A DNA stretch of 64,000 bases from Amphritea atlantica (lineage in GTDB: Bacteria; Pseudomonadota; Gammaproteobacteria; Pseudomonadales; Balneatricaceae). Location of the stretch: NCBI RefSeq assembly GCF_018860855.1, contig NZ_JAHKQE010000022.1, positions 1-64,000 of the forward strand, written 5' to 3'. This document shows, one piece after another, positions 63,178 to 64,000 of the stretch. Each line of letters starts with the position of its first letter. Position 1 is the first letter of the stretch. The position numbers and the translations under genes are program-made. The notes below the pieces were generated by a model. The model had not been told where the DNA came from, made no database searches, and saw only the letters and a list, made by a program, of their open reading frames with translations.

Positions 63178-64000
63178 ATGTATAAAGTCATTGGATTAGC
63201 CTTCGATGGTTGTCAAGCCACCGGGCTGACCTCACCGTTCGATGTGTTTAACGTCGTTAACTCTATCTGGAAGCAGACTCGGGGCGAAGATGTCAGTCTA
63301 TATGAGTGTCAATTGGCTTCGCGTGATGGTGGCTGGGTGACCTGCTCCAATGGTATGCGCATCATGGCCGATGTGGCATTCACGCAGATGCCCGAGGCTG
63401 ATCTTATTGTGATTCCCGGTATTCATCATCTTGATGTGCGCTCGTTACTCAAGCGTCTAGCTCAGCTCGATGAAGAGTGTCGATGGCTCAGTCAGTATAT
63501 TCAGCGGGGAATCCCAGTGGCGGCGAACTGTAGTGGCGTATTTTTACTGGGTGATGCTGGAGGTTTGGCCGGTAAGCGGGCGACCACGGCTTGGTGGTTA
63601 GGGAAGGCTTTTCGCGACCGCTATCCAGCGGTTGAACATTGCGCCGACACCATGTTGGTTAACGATCAGGGAGCGTATACCTCCGGTTCAATGACCGCCA
63701 ACTTAGGGGCCATGTTAGCGCTGGTGGAACAACAGGTTGGCCGGCACCTAGCACAAAGTGCTGCCCGTAATATGTTGATCGATGCGGCCCAAAGCACGGC
63801 ATCTCCCTATGTTTTTATGCAGGCAAACAGCGATCATCAAGACAGCTTAGTGTTGGCTGTCGAGAGCCAGCTACAGCGGGATGTATCACATAAACTCTGT
63901 CTGCAAACGTTGGCGAATAATCATGCGGTTAGCGTGCGTACCCTCGCGCGCCGGTTTAAAGCGGCGAACGGTATCAGCGTTGCCGATTATCAACAGCAGC
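63178..64000 (+). CDS. GlxA-type AraC family regulator, C-terminally truncated by the window
   Basis: The open frame runs from ATG 63178 through the right edge (274 codons visible, no stop). The N-terminal DJ-1/PfpI-like domain has VIGLAFDGCQA, LIVIPGIHHL and the Cys nucleophile elbow PVAANCSGVFLLGDAG. The C-terminal AraC helix-turn-helix is beginning at the edge (VSVRTLARRFKAANGISVADYQQQ). Members of this group often sense metabolites such as carnitine or arginine derivatives; the effector here is unknown. It diverges from the AhpD-like gene. Confidence 0.85.
   Translation, partial: MYKVIGLAFDGCQATGLTSPFDVFNVVNSIWKQTRGEDVSLYECQLASRDGGWVTCSNGMRIMADVAFTQMPEADLIVIPGIHHLDVRSLLKRLAQLDEECRWLSQYIQRGIPVAANCSGVFLLGDAGGLAGKRATTAWWLGKAFRDRYPAVEHCADTMLVNDQGAYTSGSMTANLGAMLALVEQQVGRHLAQSAARNMLIDAAQSTASPYVFMQANSDHQDSLVLAVESQLQRDVSHKLCLQTLANNHAVSVRTLARRFKAANGISVADYQQQ

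Noticed and set aside
1-64000. tRNA, rRNA, CRISPR arrays or phage genes
   Set aside because: No cloverleaf with a GTTCGA-type arm, no rRNA stretch, no regularly spaced repeats and no phage structural gene were found in the intergenic space.

Overview
The window looks like the chromosome of a marine, Oceanospirillales-type gammaproteobacterium, perhaps related to Amphritea, Neptunomonas or Marinobacterium. This is inferred from gene order and protein flavour, not from a database search. Blocks shared with pseudomonads and relatives are intact: lptM-lysA-dapF-DUF484-xerC-HAD, metX-metW-DUF4426-rdgB-hemW, pilT-pilU facing yggS-proC-yggT-DUF167, gshB-tonB-algH-ruvX-pyrR-pyrB-pyrC', and metK facing tkt-epd-pgk-fba. 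No rRNA, tRNA, CRISPR array, prophage or complete insertion sequence was found.

Region 1 (1-14.1 kb) is an envelope/LPS region. It holds the end of a heptosyltransferase I gene, an AT-rich block of accessory glycosyltransferases (a sialyltransferase-like protein with DEG and HP motifs, two tandem paralogous GT2 enzymes, a KpsS/KpsC-like protein and a GT4 enzyme), then a late lipid A acyltransferase divergent from msbA-hldE, then waaA and gmhA. An aldo/keto reductase and FAD oxidoreductase pair sits between hldE and waaA. The accessory block probably builds a strain-specific outer core or surface glycan.

Region 2 (14.1-19.9 kb) carries cyaY divergent from lptM-lysA-dapF-DUF484-xerC-HAD phosphatase and a conserved unknown gene. 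Region 3 (19.9-29.1 kb) is more accessory. It has an AraC regulator with a DMT exporter, malonyl-CoA decarboxylase with acetoacetyl-CoA reductase facing a PhaJ-type hydratase across an unusual pair of interlocked inverted repeats, an isochorismatase-like hydrolase, a soluble FixL/FixJ-like two-component system, an Ada-like protein lacking the N-terminal zinc domain, and a second DMT transporter.

Region 4 (29.3-38.7 kb) is housekeeping: hemW, rdgB, methionine biosynthesis (metXW), proC, yggS and the twitching ATPases pilT and pilU. Region 5 (38.8-51 kb) holds glnE, a phosphate transporter with its DUF47 partner, the pyrimidine operon with a visibly inactive dihydroorotase homologue (PyrC'), tonB, gshB and rsmE. 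Region 6 (51-58.1 kb) has metK divergent from a central-carbon run (tkt, epd, pgk, fba). Region 7 (58.1-64 kb) holds a GST/LysR pair, a Rof-like Rho antiterminator, a di-haem peroxidase behind a Fur-box-like dyad, an LpxH-like phosphoesterase, an AhpD-like protein, and a GlxA-type regulator cut off by the window end.

Several starts were moved inward from the longest open frame to the codon with the better ribosome binding site or family-typical N-terminus; each case is stated in its entry.
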